Below, one piece after another: positions 1-8,747 of a DNA stretch of 64,000 nt (positions within the stretch are counted from its first letter, which is position 1; the number at the start of each line of letters is the position of its first letter). Below the pieces are notes generated by a model that was given only the letters and a program-made list of their open reading frames with translations, had not been told where the DNA came from and made no database searches. The stretch comes from Gammaproteobacteria bacterium (lineage in GTDB: Bacteria; Pseudomonadota; Gammaproteobacteria; Eutrophobiales; Eutrophobiaceae), in the NCBI GenBank assembly GCA_012103475.1, contig WLWS01000001.1, forward strand, positions 186,001 to 250,000, read 5' to 3'. Made by a program: the position numbers and the translations under genes.

Positions 1-828
1 AGAGTTCTTACTGGAATCGGTGCGGGTATGGTTCTGGCTGCCGGTAATGCCGTTGTCGCCGCAAGCATCAATCCTCAACGTCTGTTTGCTGTTGTCTTGA
101 CGGTCGGTCAACTGCAAGCCGCCTGCCTGTTGTTTGTCATGCCCGAATTCACCATTCGTTGGGGACATAGCGGTGCTTACGGATTTCTCGCTGGCTGGAC
201 CTGTCTCATGCTTTTTTTCCTGACCCTCTTGCCCGGGCGTCAATCTCATGCAGAAGAATCTCATTCCACAATAATCAGCATTGACTGGAAAATCCTGTTA
301 TTGCCCACCGTCCTGGCAATGATGCTGGTTGGCACCAGTGATTCATCACTATGGACTTTTCAGGAACGTATTGCCAGATCGCTCGGACTGGAAGAGGCGA
401 CCATTGGCCTGGTGCTCGGCGCTGCACTAATCAGTGGCGTACTAGGTGCCGCGACATCTGCGGTGATTGGTAACAGATTAGGTAAGGGTTTGCCTGTGGC
501 GATCAGCATGTCCTGGATGGCAATGTGCTATTTACTGATAACAGTAACGAAAAACCCTGCAATCTATATTGCGGCAGAACTGTCATATCTATTCGCTTAT
601 GGTTTTGCCATTCCCTACCTGTTCGGAATAAATGCTGAGCTCGACAAAAGTGGTGGCGCGATGGTCGCTGCGAACGCCTGTAACCTGACAGGGAATGCAA
701 TCGGGCCGGTCTGTGCGGGTTACCTTATTGTTAGCGGTGGGTATCCGGCAATTGGGATTGGCATAGCGATGTTGACTCTGACCGCTATGCTTATGTTTCT
801 GATGGTTCTTAAGAAAAATGCCCTTTAA
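1..828 (+). CDS. MFS transporter, C-terminal part (5' truncated by window edge)
   Basis: The reading frame is open from base 1, so the gene begins upstream and only about the last 275 residues are visible. These are dominated by hydrophobic helices separated by short polar loops, with roughly eight membrane segments and a central polar loop near bases 235-285, the layout of the C-terminal half of a 12-helix major facilitator. Glycine-rich helices such as GLVLGAALISG fit MFS packing. No substrate can be read from the visible part. It ends 16 bases before the convergent MFS gene. Confidence 0.75.
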   Translation, partial: RVLTGIGAGMVLAAGNAVVAASINPQRLFAVVLTVGQLQAACLLFVMPEFTIRWGHSGAYGFLAGWTCLMLFFLTLLPGRQSHAEESHSTIISIDWKILLLPTVLAMMLVGTSDSSLWTFQERIARSLGLEEATIGLVLGAALISGVLGAATSAVIGNRLGKGLPVAISMSWMAMCYLLITVTKNPAIYIAAELSYLFAYGFAIPYLFGINAELDKSGGAMVAANACNLTGNAIGPVCAGYLIVSGGYPAIGIGIAMLTLTAMLMFLMVLKKNAL

Positions 829-844
829 TGACCACGCCCAGGTA

Positions 845-2119
845 CTAGCTATCGATTTCTTTGCCAGTAGCTAAGTAGCGATCATAAGGGGCAAGAAAAG
901 CAAATAGTACAATTGCACTGATCATCAAACCGAAAGAAATAAAATGTATTTGTGTGTAGTCACCATTTGCGACAAAAGACCGACCAAAAAATGCCGGCCC
1001 GGCACCAGATCCCAGTATGTAAAAGCTGAAGATAGTACTGAATATTGAGGCAAAATTTTTCATACCGAAATAACGACTAACCATGTAGGCCATCAGATCA
1101 CCCTCTGTTCCCAGACCAAAGCCGATTAAAACGGCTGCGAGAAAATACAGCGGCAGAGAGTTCGTGAAAATAATCAGAAGAATACTTAAGGATGCGAAGC
1201 TGAAAATCACCATAGCCAGTCGCGGTGCGAATACATAATCCAGAAAATAACCAACTATTAGTCTCGATGCGCCCATACTCAGGCCAACTGATGAAGCAAC
1301 AATTGCCGCGGTAGAAGACTCAATACCGCGATCGATCAACAAAGGGACCATGTGAATAAGCGTTCCCTGTAGAGCGAATGCCAGAGCGGGAACAATATAA
1401 ATCATCAACCAGAATGCCGGCGTTTTTGCCGCCTGTTTTAAACTCAGGCTGGTACTTTGTTCTTCAACCGACTCCTTATCTACACCCCGTTTCTTGTCTC
1501 CATCAACTTCTAAACCAACATCCTGAGGCTTATCTATAACCAGAAATAATACTGATGGCAGGGCGACCAGAAACATAAACAGGGCTATGCAGTAGTATCC
1601 TGCTTTCCAGCCAGCCGCGTTTACCGCCATATCGGTTATCAATGGCGCCAGAAAAAAACCGAGGCCCATGCCACAGGCATTGATACCGATAAACAGGCCT
1701 CTCCGTCGATCGAACCAGCTTGCAATAACCCTTGCATAGCCGCTGGTGTTTGTCGGGCCACCTACGATTGATGCCAGAACCAGCATGGTATAGAACAGAG
1801 GCAAAGCGGTAATGTAAAGCGGCCCAGTCGCTACTACGAATATTGACAATAAAACAGAAACTATAAGTACACGACGGGCGCCAAACTTGTCTATCAGAAA
1901 ACCCGAAGTCAGCAGACCAAAAACAATGCCAAAAGATATCAGCGTCGCACCATAGGATATTTCGTCTCTGGCCCAGCCAAACTCCTCAGAGAGCGGTTTT
2001 ATCAACACACCAATACTGGTAAACAGCATAGAACCGGAGCTTCCCATCATGCCCAGAAAACAACCTAGCACCACAGTAGAGCCAAAAAACAGGGGGAAAC
2101 GCTTTTCAGGAGCGGACAT
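845..2119 (-). CDS. MFS transporter, monocarboxylate/oxalate-formate antiporter-like
   Basis: The protein has 424 residues and about 12 predicted membrane helices with a charged central loop (around residues 195-225), the normal layout for the family. The N-terminal segment GVLIKPLSEEFGWARDEISY resembles the first periplasmic loop of bacterial monocarboxylate (MCT/OFA-like) permeases, where a GW-R pattern is common. Inference: uptake or exchange of a small organic acid. It is convergent with the truncated MFS gene and divergent from the kinase gene across about 230 bases. The substrate is unknown. Confidence 0.8.
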   Translation of the reverse strand: MSAPEKRFPLFFGSTVVLGCFLGMMGSSGSMLFTSIGVLIKPLSEEFGWARDEISYGATLISFGIVFGLLTSGFLIDKFGARRVLIVSVLLSIFVVATGPLYITALPLFYTMLVLASIVGGPTNTSGYARVIASWFDRRRGLFIGINACGMGLGFFLAPLITDMAVNAAGWKAGYYCIALFMFLVALPSVLFLVIDKPQDVGLEVDGDKKRGVDKESVEEQSTSLSLKQAAKTPAFWLMIYIVPALAFALQGTLIHMVPLLIDRGIESSTAAIVASSVGLSMGASRLIVGYFLDYVFAPRLAMVIFSFASLSILLIIFTNSLPLYFLAAVLIGFGLGTEGDLMAYMVSRYFGMKNFASIFSTIFSFYILGSGAGPAFFGRSFVANGDYTQIHFISFGLMISAIVLFAFLAPYDRYLATGKEIDS

Positions 2120-2350
2120 TATATTCTCTATGTTTACACCGAATGACGGATTCTAACTGCTTTTGGTGCTCTCAGCACTGAATTACCCCCTCCCCCGTAT
2201 TCGATAGTTCTCAAAGTTATAACAATATCTCTTTTTTGTTTTGAACTGATCAATATTTAGCCAGTCAATGTACTTGAACTGAGGGTCTTCTGGTTCTTTC
2301 GGGGAGTTACATTTGGTAATAAATCAGCACAATGGTGGAGTGAATTTTCA

Positions 2351-4528
2351 GTGAGTAATAATAATTTTGCCCGTGATACGCTGGAGGAAGGGAGTCTTTT
2401 CCTTTGGTATAGAATCAAGCATGTTCTGGGGAAAGGCGGTTTTGGCATTACCTATCTTGCCACCGACATCAATCTGGACAGAGAAGTTGCTATAAAAGAG
2501 TATCTACCGTCCGACATGGCTACCCGGGAAGACAGTGATCGTGTCGTTGCAGAACCCAACTATATTAATGAGTATGAAGATGGACTCAAACGTTTCATTC
2601 GTGAAGCCAGAACCATCGCCAAGTTTGATCATCCTAATGTGGTTAAAGTTCTCAATGTGTTTGAAGAAAACGGAACCGCCTACATGGTTATGGCCTATGA
2701 ACGCGGTAAGGATTTAAAGGAATTTCTGAAAACAAACAAGACACTGGGCGAAGATCAGTTATTAGAAATTATCGTCCCTATTCTTGAAGGCCTGGAACTG
2801 GTACATGAGGCCGGGTTTATCCATCGTGATATCAAGCCCGGAAACATCATGATTCGTGAAGATGGAAACCCCGTACTAATTGATTTTGGTTCTGCTCACG
2901 ACACAAAAAAGACTACCAAGCAGGTCACCACACTGGTTTCACCGGGCTTTACCCCACATGAGCAATACACCGGGCAAGCTGAAGCTCAGGGGCCATGGAC
3001 AGATATCTACAGTCTCGGTGCTACTTTATACAAGTGTATTTGCGGTAGAAACCCTGTCGATGCGATTACCCGTGGTAGCGCTCTTATCAAACAGGAGAAA
3101 GATCCACTTGTTTCTGCAGCTGATATAGGAGCAGGCAGATATAGTGATTCATTGCTTGAAGCGATAGACCACGCCCTTGAATTCAACGAAAACAAAAGAC
3201 CAAAAAACATATCTGAATGGACCAGCGAGTTACTCGGCACGACACCTTCTCAAAGAATATCTTCAGATATCAAGCAACAGGCAAACGCCAGACGAAAAAT
3301 CACACATAGCATCGGCGACACTCAGGAGATGGCGACCACACACGATCCAATCACGATTCCGGAGAATACCAACAGAACAACTTCAGGCCTGGCCATCGCT
3401 GCTATTATCGTACTCACAGCTGTTTTGGGTTTTGTGTTTCTTAATATTGATATTTCAGAAGAAGCAGATATTTCTGAGAATGTTACAACAGTGGCTGACA
3501 ACAGTAATACAGAGACAAAAGATCAGATCAACAACACCGATGAGTCTTCACGTGATTCATTTCAGAGCAGTGTTCAAGCCATCGCTAAAGTTCACAAACC
3601 AGGTGCTGTATTTAGTGACCGTCTGAAAATTGGTATTAGCGGACCATCGATGATTGTACTGCCAACTGGTGAGTTTAATATCGGTAGTCAAATCAACGAA
3701 GATGGTCGTAGTAGCAATGAGGGTCCCCAAAAGAAAGTAAAAGTTAGTCAGCCTGTTGCCATCAGCAAAACCGAAGTGACTGTCGGCCAGTTCAGAATGT
3801 TTGTTGAAGCAACTGGCTATGTTACCGAGGCCGAAAGAAACCCTGAACGTGGTTGCCGCATATTTGACGATGGCTGGCGTTGGGAGTCAGGCAGAAACTG
3901 GAAAGAACATCGTTACGAGCAAAGTGACAAGCATCCGGTGGTCTGTGTTAGTTGGGATGACGCTCTGGCTTATATAGACTGGCTGTCTCTGCAAACCGGC
4001 CAGCTTTACAGCCTTCCTTCTGAAGTCGAATGGGAGTACGCAGCCCGCTCCGGAAGTCAGAAGGCTCGATTTTGGGAAGAAGAGCACACAAACGCATGTC
4101 GTTTCGCCAACGTATCGGATCTTACGAGGGCTCAGATGAGTAACCTGAGTCGCTCTCCTGAGAATATTTTTGTCTGCGAAGATGGCTATGCCTATTCAGC
4201 ACCGGTAGCAAGCTTCGACGAAAATGCTTTTGGTTTTAACGACATGCTTGGTAATGTATGGGAATGGACCGCTGATTGCTGGAACGATAATTATGACAAC
4301 CTGCCACAAAATGGTCAGCCCAGATTAAACGGCAACTGCGATAATCGTGTCTACCGTGGTGGTTCCTGGGGTAATTTCCCCGACCTGATCAGAGCCGCAA
4401 AACGCGGTACCGACCCCAAGGATTTTCGCTATTACAACGTTGGCTTTCGTGTCAGCCGCATAATTCAACAAACCAACTCGAGCGCACTAGTCTCACAGGA
4501 ACTTGCTGCATCGAGACAAAAAATCTAA
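2351..4528 (+). CDS. Membrane Ser/Thr protein kinase with external SUMF1/FGE-like domain
   Basis: 725 residues with a GTG start at 2351, preceded by the Shine-Dalgarno GGTGGAG at 2334-2340. The cytoplasmic Hanks-type kinase domain spans residues 20-295. It has a glycine loop GKGGFG (28-32), the ATP lysine in VAIK (K49), HRDIKPGN (158-165) and DFG (178-180), so it should be active. One membrane helix (about 346-366) is followed by a linker and a formylglycine-generating-enzyme-type domain (about 431-705, motif GNVWEWTADCW). After RVYRGGSW the sequence runs GNFPDL, where true FGEs carry their catalytic cysteine pair, so this domain probably senses or binds rather than oxidises sulfatase cysteine. 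It heads a short same-strand group with the FimV-like gene and msrA. Confidence 0.88.
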   Translation: MSNNNFARDTLEEGSLFLWYRIKHVLGKGGFGITYLATDINLDREVAIKEYLPSDMATREDSDRVVAEPNYINEYEDGLKRFIREARTIAKFDHPNVVKVLNVFEENGTAYMVMAYERGKDLKEFLKTNKTLGEDQLLEIIVPILEGLELVHEAGFIHRDIKPGNIMIREDGNPVLIDFGSAHDTKKTTKQVTTLVSPGFTPHEQYTGQAEAQGPWTDIYSLGATLYKCICGRNPVDAITRGSALIKQEKDPLVSAADIGAGRYSDSLLEAIDHALEFNENKRPKNISEWTSELLGTTPSQRISSDIKQQANARRKITHSIGDTQEMATTHDPITIPENTNRTTSGLAIAAIIVLTAVLGFVFLNIDISEEADISENVTTVADNSNTETKDQINNTDESSRDSFQSSVQAIAKVHKPGAVFSDRLKIGISGPSMIVLPTGEFNIGSQINEDGRSSNEGPQKKVKVSQPVAISKTEVTVGQFRMFVEATGYVTEAERNPERGCRIFDDGWRWESGRNWKEHRYEQSDKHPVVCVSWDDALAYIDWLSLQTGQLYSLPSEVEWEYAARSGSQKARFWEEEHTNACRFANVSDLTRAQMSNLSRSPENIFVCEDGYAYSAPVASFDENAFGFNDMLGNVWEWTADCWNDNYDNLPQNGQPRLNGNCDNRVYRGGSWGNFPDLIRAAKRGTDPKDFRYYNVGFRVSRIIQQTNSSALVSQELAASRQKI

Positions 4529-4555
4529 TTATTAATACATCAAATTGAGACTCTT

Positions 4556-5185
4556 ATGAGAACTACACTATTCCTATCGCTATTAACGATACAGTCTATT
4601 ACAGGCGTACACGCACTCTCCCTCGGTCAGATCAGAATTGATTCCTATTACAACGAACCATTAGAGGCAACGATCCCTCTTATTGAAGCATATAAAGAAA
4701 ATACGGATGGTCTGAGAATTGATATTGCTGACAGATTTGCTTTTGCCAGTGCCGGTCTGGAAAGAAGTGCATTACTGGAAGACATTGAAATCACTCTGCA
4801 TCAAAGTGCAGAAAACGGAAAATACCTGCGCTTAAGTAGTAAGGCAGCCGTTCGCGAACTCTATCTGGATTTCATTCTTGATGTGAATACGGATGCTCAA
4901 CGCATCTCAAGAAATATAACGGTATTGGTCGATCCGAGACAATATCAAGGAAAGCCTACAAAGAAACTGGCGACTACGAGAAAGAAGAACAGGTCTCACT
5001 CTATGGAATCACACAGTATGGAAGCGACTCTCGACAAGGGTAATGACTCGCACTCTATGGAATCACATAGCATGGAGGCGACTCTCGACAAGGGTAATGA
5101 CTCGCACTCTATGGAATCACATAGCATGGAGGCGACTCTCGACAAGGGTAATGACTCGCACTCCATGGAATCACACAGCAAATAG
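4556..5185 (+). CDS. Exported FimV-like N-terminal domain protein with His/Met repeat tail
   Basis: 209 residues. A signal peptide (cleavage near HALS, residues 20-22) is followed by a domain of about 110 residues. It begins LSLGQIRIDSYYNEPLEA and ends near ITVLVDPRQY, closely resembling the N-terminal domain of FimV, the gammaproteobacterial polar hub protein. The rest of FimV (LysM, helix, TPR) is absent. Instead a lysine-rich linker leads to three exact 18-residue repeats rich in Ser, His, Met and Glu, plus a partial fourth. The motifs HSM and MESH resemble the H-x-M and M-x-x-H silver/copper sites of SilE-type proteins. The gene starts 27 bases after the kinase and ends 29 bases before the secreted MsrA. 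Metal binding or a methionine oxidation sink is inference. Confidence 0.72.
   Translation: MRTTLFLSLLTIQSITGVHALSLGQIRIDSYYNEPLEATIPLIEAYKENTDGLRIDIADRFAFASAGLERSALLEDIEITLHQSAENGKYLRLSSKAAVRELYLDFILDVNTDAQRISRNITVLVDPRQYQGKPTKKLATTRKKNRSHSMESHSMEATLDKGNDSHSMESHSMEATLDKGNDSHSMESHSMEATLDKGNDSHSMESHSK
4994..5182 (+). repeat. 54-bp in-frame tandem repeat, 3.5 copies
   Basis: Full units lie at 4994-5047, 5048-5101 and 5102-5155, with a 27-bp partial unit at 5156-5182 ending just before the stop codon. The copies are nearly identical in DNA as well as protein, with only a few third-position changes (for example CACAGTATG against CATAGCATG), which points to recent duplication. Each unit encodes 18 residues containing two SHSME-type blocks followed by ATLDKGND. 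The long antisense frame across it is a by-product of the repeat. Confidence 0.95.
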
Positions 5186-5214
5186 AAGACAATCAATATA
5201 GGTGGAGATAGATC

Positions 5215-5826
5215 GTGAATTTTTTTAAATCAATAACAGCAATTCTGTTTCTTATGACAGCTGTCATCAATATAAACGCTGAATCTGATGATAAGAATAT
5301 TCAGCTCGCTACTTTCGCTGGCGGATGCTTCTGGTGCATGGAACCACCCTTTGACAAACTCGATGGCGTACTTTCAACTACCTCCGGTTACACAGGCGGG
5401 CACACAGAGAAACCTACTTATAAGCAGGTTTCTTCAGGTAAAACCGGTCATATAGAAGTCGTACAGATTGAATATGATGCGAATAAGATAAGCTTTTCAG
5501 ATCTGTTAAAAGTCTATTGGAAGAACATCGATCCGACCCGATCGGACGGACAATTCTGTGACAGGGGCGAACAGTACCGGCCTGCCATTTTCTATCATAA
5601 CCCTGAGCAAAAAAACCTTGCCCTGGAATCCAATAGAATGCTGATGGATAACAAACCTTTTCCCGATATGTTAAAGGTGGAAATTTTAAAAGCGGCAACT
5701 TTCTATCCTGCTGAAGAGTATCATCAGGACTATTATCTGAAAAACCCTATTCGCTACCGTTATTATCGCTATAGCTGTGGTCGAGACAAACGACTGGAAG
5801 AAGTCTGGGGTGTTCAGAAGTCCTGA
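5215..5826 (+). CDS. msrA: Peptide methionine-S-sulfoxide reductase, exported
   Basis: Reduces methionine-S-sulfoxide in proteins. 203 residues; the GTG start at 5215 is supported by GGTGGAG at 5201-5207. An N-terminal signal peptide (residues 1-22, ending INA) indicates periplasmic location, unlike the usual cytosolic MsrA. The catalytic motif GGCFWC gives the nucleophile Cys38 with Cys41 nearby, followed by the family signatures GYTGGH and GKTGHIE and the segment FYPAEEYHQDYY. It follows the His/Met repeat protein at 29 bases on the same strand, so that Met-rich protein is a plausible client. The stop codon directly abuts the stop of the opposing TauD-type gene. Confidence 0.95.
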   Translation: MNFFKSITAILFLMTAVININAESDDKNIQLATFAGGCFWCMEPPFDKLDGVLSTTSGYTGGHTEKPTYKQVSSGKTGHIEVVQIEYDANKISFSDLLKVYWKNIDPTRSDGQFCDRGEQYRPAIFYHNPEQKNLALESNRMLMDNKPFPDMLKVEILKAATFYPAEEYHQDYYLKNPIRYRYYRYSCGRDKRLEEVWGVQKS

Positions 5827-6636
5827 TTAGCTGAGCAGAGGTTTATCCCAACCGCGAACGGAAACCCTGTGCATAATACGCCTGTCTTCTTCCGATACAG
5901 CACGCTCGAGTACTTCCGCGGAGTGCAGTAACTGTGCGTTGTCCCAGATGACAATATCGTTCAACTGATATTGATGTCTATAGACGAATTGCTTTTGCGT
6001 TGCGTACTTACCTATTTTTATATACAGCGCCAGTGCTTCGTCTCTATTCATATCGACAATTCCGATGCCTGTGTCAGCCGCCCCATAAATTGCCTGTTTA
6101 CCACTAACCGGATGACTTCTGATTAATTTGTGAATGATTTCAGGATAACTACCGTCAGTACGTCCTTCGTAACAATGAATGATGCGCAGATCGCGAATCT
6201 CCTCCAGGAATTCATGGTCAAGATTATCAAAAGCCATGATCTGGTTAGCAAATAAAGTACCACCACCTGTTACAGGGACTGCGACCGCATGCAACATGGT
6301 GAAACTGGCTGGTTCCTCTGAGTGGACCAGATCCGTATGCCAGTGGGCACCTCCGTTTAGCTGACGTTCATCACGATTGTCCGCATTGGAGAGAGACATA
6401 ACCGTTTCAAGGCCGTCAAGACGCAGGTTCTCTTCATTGTGTTTTATCGCCTCGCCAAAAAGAGAACCGAATGCGGCGAGCTCATGTGATTCTATGTTCT
6501 GGTCCCTGATACAGATTACAGCGTGCTCATACAAAAGTGATTTCAATTCTGATATATCACTGGAAGCACTATTCTTGTCAATACAGAACCCGGCTACTTC
6601 TACGCCGAAAGGTCCTGATAGTCTGGAAACCCGCAT
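5827..6636 (-). CDS. TauD/TfdA-family Fe(II)/2-oxoglutarate dioxygenase
   Basis: 269 residues. The iron site is visible as H100-x-D102 in HWHTD and the distal His238 in NAQLLHSA, followed by the 2-oxoglutarate-binding arginine region RRIMHRVSVRG (252-262). The family hydroxylates taurine, alkyl sulfates, chlorophenoxyacetates and others, releasing sulfite, an aldehyde or a phenol. The substrate here is not determinable. A TauE/SafE exporter two genes upstream makes an organosulfur substrate reasonable. Its ATG overlaps the stop of the preceding GST gene by one base (TAATG), implying translational coupling. It is the last gene of the long minus-strand run. Confidence 0.88.
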   Translation of the reverse strand: MRVSRLSGPFGVEVAGFCIDKNSASSDISELKSLLYEHAVICIRDQNIESHELAAFGSLFGEAIKHNEENLRLDGLETVMSLSNADNRDERQLNGGAHWHTDLVHSEEPASFTMLHAVAVPVTGGGTLFANQIMAFDNLDHEFLEEIRDLRIIHCYEGRTDGSYPEIIHKLIRSHPVSGKQAIYGAADTGIGIVDMNRDEALALYIKIGKYATQKQFVYRHQYQLNDIVIWDNAQLLHSAEVLERAVSEEDRRIMHRVSVRGWDKPLLS

Positions 6637-7268
6637 TAATCAGGCACAACAATGTCAGCAGGATTGGGAATAACGAAACCTTTTTGTACTGCCGGACGGG
6701 CGGCAATATCTTTATACCAGCGTAAGACGTTTGGATAATCCTTAAAATTTACACCCTGCCATTCGAAACGTGAAATCCATGGCCATGTTGCGATATCGGC
6801 AATGGTGTAGGTGTCGCCGGTAAGGTATTTCTTGTCACTTAACTGTTTATCAAGAACAGAATAAAGTCGCGCCGCTTCCCTGCTATAACGTTGCTTTGCG
6901 TAATCAGACTTTTCCGGGTTGAAATGGACAAAATGATGTGCCTGACCAAGCATTGGACCTAAACCGCCCATCTGCCACATCAGCCATTCAATTGTTTTCC
7001 ATTTCTCAGCCTCGTCCTCTGGTAGAAAGCTGTCATGTTTGTTCGCCAGATAAAGAAGAATTGCACCGGACTCCATCAGGGTCTGTCCGTTCTCCGTATC
7101 AACAATTGCCGGAATTTTATTGTTCGGGCTGATTTTCAGAAACTCGGGAGCAAATTGTTCTTCCTTAAGAATGTTAATCGGATGCACTGTGTATTCAAGG
7201 CCCAACTCTTCAAGCATGATAGAGACTTTTCGCCCATTTGGCGTAGACCAGGTATATAGCTCATACAT
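6636..7268 (-). CDS. Glutathione S-transferase, YfcG/YghU-like
   Basis: 210 residues. The thioredoxin-fold N-terminal domain begins YELYTWSTPNGRKVSIMLEE, the TPNGxK(V/I) pattern of the Nu-class/YfcG disulfide reductase group, and carries the cis-proline region NKIPAI and the ES-type glutathione site (MESGAILLY). A helical C-terminal domain includes the N-capping segment TGDTYTIADIATWPW. Likely a glutathione-dependent disulfide reductase or transferase. It is one-base coupled to the downstream TauD-type dioxygenase and 31 bases downstream of the TauE/SafE gene. Confidence 0.88.
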   Translation of the reverse strand: MYELYTWSTPNGRKVSIMLEELGLEYTVHPINILKEEQFAPEFLKISPNNKIPAIVDTENGQTLMESGAILLYLANKHDSFLPEDEAEKWKTIEWLMWQMGGLGPMLGQAHHFVHFNPEKSDYAKQRYSREAARLYSVLDKQLSDKKYLTGDTYTIADIATWPWISRFEWQGVNFKDYPNVLRWYKDIAARPAVQKGFVIPNPADIVVPD

Positions 7269-7299
7269 ATTGGTTTCTCAGTTTTGTTTTAGCCGACAG

Positions 7300-8049
7300 T
7301 TATACAATCATAGCCAATGAAGCTATGGCAGTCATTACAATAACAAAAATCCGATAGTCTTTTTCCTCTATCGTTTTTGTAATTTTTATTCCTGTAAACG
7401 CGCCAATAGCGATCGCTGGAATCAATAGAATATCCAGGATAAAACTCTCGACTGTTATCGTCTTCCAGACCAGTACGTGAAAAGGTACTTTGAATAAATT
7501 TATGATAAGAAAAAACCACGCGGCAGTACCAATAAACTGGTTTTTTGGAAAACGCATGGCCAGTAAATAAATAGCCATAACAGAACCTGCGAGATTACCC
7601 ACCATCGTGGTAAAGCCTCCCGCTATTCCTATGACAGTAACGAACGCTGGCGATTCCGGAATATCGATCTCGCGCTGCTCTCGCCATATCATATTCAATA
7701 AAGTCAGGAACAGGATAAGAGCCATGATTTTCAGGAATACAGCGTCGTCAATATAGCTGCCGGTAAGGGTACCGAGAAGGACACCAATAAAGGCCGGGGG
7801 TAACAGTTTTTTCAGATGCAGCCACGCTGCGTGCCGATGATAATGTCTGACACCAAATACATCCGCGAAAATCAGAAGGGGAAGCATAATCCCGGTCGAC
7901 GCCATGCCTCCGAAAATAATCGCGAGCATAGGCACTGCAATCATCGTTGTTCCCTGAACGCCGGTCTTGGCCATACCAATTAGCAGTCCGACTGAAATCA
8001 GTATCATCAGATCAAGTGGCGAAAAACTGTAAGAGAACAACTCCACCAT
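7300..8049 (-). CDS. TauE/SafE family anion exporter
   Basis: 249 residues with about eight membrane helices and the family pattern of two repeated glycine-rich blocks (GMAKTGVQGTTMIAVPM near the N-terminus and GIAGGFTTMVGNLAGSVMA in the middle). Members of PF01925 export sulfite, sulfoacetate and related organosulfonates, or import some anions. With two sulfatase genes and a TauD-type dioxygenase in the window, export of sulfite or sulfate from organosulfur breakdown is the simplest reading, though inferred. It lies 73 bases downstream of the HCCA-isomerase-like gene. Confidence 0.88.
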   Translation of the reverse strand: MVELFSYSFSPLDLMILISVGLLIGMAKTGVQGTTMIAVPMLAIIFGGMASTGIMLPLLIFADVFGVRHYHRHAAWLHLKKLLPPAFIGVLLGTLTGSYIDDAVFLKIMALILFLTLLNMIWREQREIDIPESPAFVTVIGIAGGFTTMVGNLAGSVMAIYLLAMRFPKNQFIGTAAWFFLIINLFKVPFHVLVWKTITVESFILDILLIPAIAIGAFTGIKITKTIEEKDYRIFVIVMTAIASLAMIV

Positions 8050-8122
8050 TTGCTTATATAACTAATTCCGGAGAAAAGGTTTGCCGGCCATTAGGCCGAA
8101 GTGGTATTCAGACACTGATGTG

Positions 8123-8716
8123 CTAAATTCTCAGGAGTCTTTGCTCCATCAGGTATTCTTCAAGAAAATCTATTCTGTCATTGCCCCAGAATATTTGATC
8201 ATCTATGACAAAACTCGGCACACCAATCACACCCAGTTCCTGAGCTTCCTTCCAGTTATCATCCAGTTGTTTCTGACTGGCGCTGTCATTCAGTGTAAGT
8301 TCGAATTCAGTTTTGTCGAGGCCGATTTTTTCCGCAATAGGAATCAGTATATCCTGCTGACCAATATCATTGCTGCCGGCCCATTCGCTTCTCATGACTT
8401 CGCTTACATATTCTCTCAACAGTCCTTTTCGCTCCGCGAGTAGAGAACCCATTCCTGCTGGTGTCGGATCAGTTGTTGGTGGTGGTGGATTGCAGGGAAT
8501 ACCCATTCGCCTGGCCCAGCGCGCAACGTCCTGTCTGGCCAGCGGCATCTTGGTTTTTGCCCGCTCCGGAGGCGAACGACCATCCCATGCGCCTAAAGGT
8601 CGCCAAAGCAATTCCACATTAAAATCATCAATCAGGGAAAACATGGTTTTACTTGCCAGATAACAATACGGGCTCCTGAAGTTGAAGAATACTTTTAGTT
8701 CAGCTTTATCTGACAT
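8123..8716 (-). CDS. DsbA-family 2-hydroxychromene-2-carboxylate isomerase-like protein
   Basis: 197 residues of the kappa-GST/NahD fold. The N-terminal strand and helix KVFFNFRSPYCYLAS carries the FxxRSPY signature with the serine used in place of a CxxC pair. ELLWRPLGAW and the conserved GVPSFVIDDQIFWGNDRIDFLE also fit NahD-type isomerases. In naphthalene and related pathways this enzyme isomerises 2-hydroxychromene-2-carboxylate using glutathione. Here it follows a catechol meta-cleavage set with no upper naphthalene genes in view, so the true substrate is open. It sits 31 bases after dmpH. Confidence 0.85.
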   Translation of the reverse strand: MSDKAELKVFFNFRSPYCYLASKTMFSLIDDFNVELLWRPLGAWDGRSPPERAKTKMPLARQDVARWARRMGIPCNPPPPTTDPTPAGMGSLLAERKGLLREYVSEVMRSEWAGSNDIGQQDILIPIAEKIGLDKTEFELTLNDSASQKQLDDNWKEAQELGVIGVPSFVIDDQIFWGNDRIDFLEEYLMEQRLLRI

Positions 8717-8747
8717 CAGGTTTATTCTCTGTTTTATAGTAAATTAC

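Noticed and set aside
2351-4528. Assigning the kinase C-terminal domain as a true formylglycine-generating enzyme
   Set aside because: The cysteine pair expected after RGGSW is missing.
4994-5182. Possible CRISPR array
   Set aside because: The units are directly adjacent with no spacers and lie in frame within a protein gene.
4996-5196. Antisense open frame of 66 codons across the repeat array
   Set aside because: It is the mirror of the 54-bp coding repeat; it has no ribosome binding site and the plus frame has a signal peptide and a FimV-like domain.
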